In this document: one piece after another, positions 62,844-64,000 of the stretch | Position numbering within the stretch: position 1 is the first letter of the stretch | Layout of the letters: each line of letters starts with the position of its first letter | Origin: Pseudoduganella albidiflava | GTDB lineage: Bacteria > Pseudomonadota > Gammaproteobacteria > Burkholderiales > Burkholderiaceae_D | NCBI RefSeq assembly: GCF_004322755.1 | Contig: NZ_CP036401.1 | Location: forward strand, 6,944,001-7,008,000 | Direction: 5' to 3' | Length of the DNA: 64,000 bases | Notes under the pieces: generated by a model | What the model was told of the DNA's origin: nothing | The model's input: the letters and a program-made list of their open reading frames with translations, nothing else | Databases searched by the model: none | Made by a program: the position numbers and the translations under genes

Positions 62844-62975
62844 CTAGCACAGCGTGAACATCGCGGCGAGCGCCAGCACGCTGGCCGGGTCCAGCAGCGC
62901 ATCGGTGGCCCAGGCGCACACGGCGCACAGCGCGAGCACCGCCGCGATGTGGCCGAGCGACTCGCGGCGCTTCAT
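62844..62975 (-). CDS. Small membrane protein, 43 residues, coupled to the MFS gene
   Basis: MKRRESLGHIAAVLALCAVC opens a 43-codon frame with two short hydrophobic stretches (about 9-22 and 30-43). Its ATG shares one base with the stop of the MFS gene (TGATG), so it is read by termination-reinitiation. It ends at a TAG at 62844. The function is unknown, possibly an accessory to the transporter. Confidence 0.5.
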   Translation of the reverse strand: MKRRESLGHIAAVLALCAVCAWATDALLDPASVLALAAMFTLC

Positions 62976-64000
62976 CACGCCGCCTGCAGCCGCGCCACGG
63001 CACGGTCGTCGATCGGCCAGTGCAGCGCGGCGGCGGCCAGGCCGATCAATACCGCGAGCAGCCACATCGTGTTGTACGAGCCGGTGGCATCGAACACGGC
63101 GCCGCCCAGCCACATGCCGAGGAAGCCGCCCAGCTGGTGGCCGACGAACACGAAACCGAACAGCGTGGCCAGGTACCGCACGCCGAAGACCTGCGAGACC
63201 AGGCCATTGGTCAGCGGCACGGTGCCGAGCCAGGTGAGGCCCATCACGAACGCGAACGCGTAGACGCTGGCCGTGCTGACAGGAAGCAGCGCGAACGCCA
63301 GCATCGCGGCGGAACGCACCAGGTACAGGCCGGCCAGCAGGTACTTGCGGCGGTAGATGCCGCCCAGTTGCCCGCACAGGTAAGTACCCGCCACGTTGGC
63401 CAGCGCGATGATGGCCAGCGCGGCCACGCCAGTCTGCGGCGGCAGGCCCTGGTCCATCAGGAAAGCCGGGAAGTGGCCGGCGATGAACGCAAGCTGGAAG
63501 CCGCAGGCGAGAAAGCCCAGGTTCAGCAGCCAGAAGCCGCGGTGCGACAACGCTTCGCGGATCGCGCCGCCCATCGACTGCGCCTGCCGGTCCGGCGAGG
63601 CGGCCTGGCGGTCGTCCAGCGGCCATGCGAGCGGCAGCGCCAAAGCCAGGACGAGGGCGAACACCGTCAGCGCAAGCATCCAGCCCAGGCCGCCGATCAG
63701 CTGCTGCGTGGCGGGCACCATGGCGAACTGGCCGACGCCGCCGACCGCGCCGGCCATGCCGAGCGCCCAGCTGCGCCGCGCCGGCGGCACGATGCGGCTG
63801 ATGGCGCCATACACGACACCGAACGTGGTGCCGGACAGCGCCACGCCGATCAGCAGGCCGGCCGACAGCGCCAGTTCCATGCTGGTGGCGGCATGCGCCA
63901 TCAGGTACAGCCCGAGCGCATACAGTACGCAGCCGGCGGCCAATACCCGGCGCGCACCCCAGCGGTCGGCAATCATGCCCGTGACCGGTTGCGCCAGCCC
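62975..64000 (-). CDS. MFS transporter (partial at right edge)
   Basis: The frame is open to the right edge, and the ATG at 63976 is internal: the upstream residues GLAQPVTG before MIADRWGARRVL form the conserved loop 2-3 motif of the major facilitator superfamily, so the true start lies outside the window. The visible 341 residues cover about ten of twelve spans, with a central polar loop (PLDDRQAASPDRQAQSM). The transporter resembles YbfB/OFA-type MFS proteins. The substrate is unknown. A small gene is coupled to its end. Confidence 0.9.
   Translation of the reverse strand, partial: GLAQPVTGMIADRWGARRVLAAGCVLYALGLYLMAHAATSMELALSAGLLIGVALSGTTFGVVYGAISRIVPPARRSWALGMAGAVGGVGQFAMVPATQQLIGGLGWMLALTVFALVLALALPLAWPLDDRQAASPDRQAQSMGGAIREALSHRGFWLLNLGFLACGFQLAFIAGHFPAFLMDQGLPPQTGVAALAIIALANVAGTYLCGQLGGIYRRKYLLAGLYLVRSAAMLAFALLPVSTASVYAFAFVMGLTWLGTVPLTNGLVSQVFGVRYLATLFGFVFVGHQLGGFLGMWLGGAVFDATGSYNTMWLLAVLIGLAAAALHWPIDDRAVARLQAA

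Overview
The window is about 65-70% G+C throughout, with tightly packed genes. The gene content points to a soil or plant-associated betaproteobacterium of the Oxalobacteraceae, close to Massilia/Pseudoduganella/Duganella. The pointers are a PEP-CTERM protein, monomeric NADP isocitrate dehydrogenase, a TonB receptor with tryptophan-halogenase-like flavoproteins, a BPSL0067/STY0301 pair, GH43 and GH16 glycanases, and the GGGGTCAGACCC and GGGGACTGTCCCC repeat elements. This placement is an inference from gene content; no rRNA, tRNA, CRISPR array, prophage or replication origin was seen.

Layout. 1-2.5 kb: N-terminal part of a SWIM/SNF2-type protein (cut by the window edge), a carboxylesterase remnant and a 24-residue membrane peptide. 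2.7-5.5 kb: an ArsR-SRPBCC-GST operon divergent from a class V aminotransferase. 5.6-8.4 kb: an ScsB/DsbD-type thiol transporter and a peroxiredoxin-like protein. 8.5-9.2 kb: a toxin-antitoxin pair whose toxin is frameshifted by a 13-bp tandem duplication. 9.65-11.9 kb: icd. 12-15.5 kb: a secreted protein, a PEP-CTERM protein, a GH43 arabinanase with lectin domain, and acylphosphatase. 15.7-16.5 kb: a candidate amidase effector/immunity pair. 16.6-18.9 kb: an FdhF/YdeP oxidoreductase. 19-25 kb: a czcICBA-type metal efflux operon. 25-29.7 kb: DUF1993, an Lnt-like protein, and an AraC regulator divergent from an SDR. 29.7-32 kb: a siderophore receptor under a Fur box. 32.3-37.4 kb: SDR, GFA protein, two-component system, esterase, outer-membrane barrel. 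37.5-39.96 kb: small DNA-binding-like protein, XRE-cupin regulator, class V aminotransferase, small protein. 40-42.4 kb: PAS hybrid kinase with an RsbQ-like hydrolase. 42.5-45.1 kb: persulfide dioxygenase-rhodanese, 1-Cys peroxiredoxin, Crp/Fnr regulator. 45.1-56.3 kb: a LacI-controlled glycan locus. 56.3-58.7 kb: REP/MITE-like element, two tandem TonB-C-like proteins with TTG starts, a second ArsR-SRPBCC pair. 58.7-64 kb: lipoprotein SDR, EamA/LysR pair, an A+T-richer Abi gene, and an MFS transporter cut by the right edge.

The most coherent system is at 45.1-56.3 kb. A LacI regulator lies beside a deacetylase, a GH16 beta-glucanase, a large TonB-dependent receptor, and a cassette of two tryptophan-halogenase-like flavoproteins flanking SapC and JmjC-cupin proteins. 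Two LacI-type palindromes sit just upstream of the GH16 gene and the receptor, so the locus reads as an inducible beta-glucan uptake unit with an unexplained modification module.

A second theme is short tandem repeats (10-15 bp units) in at least nine places: in intergenic DNA, at gene ends, in a response-regulator/kinase overlap, and as the lesion that broke the toxin gene. Most long antisense reading frames are shadows of G+C-rich genes and are left out.
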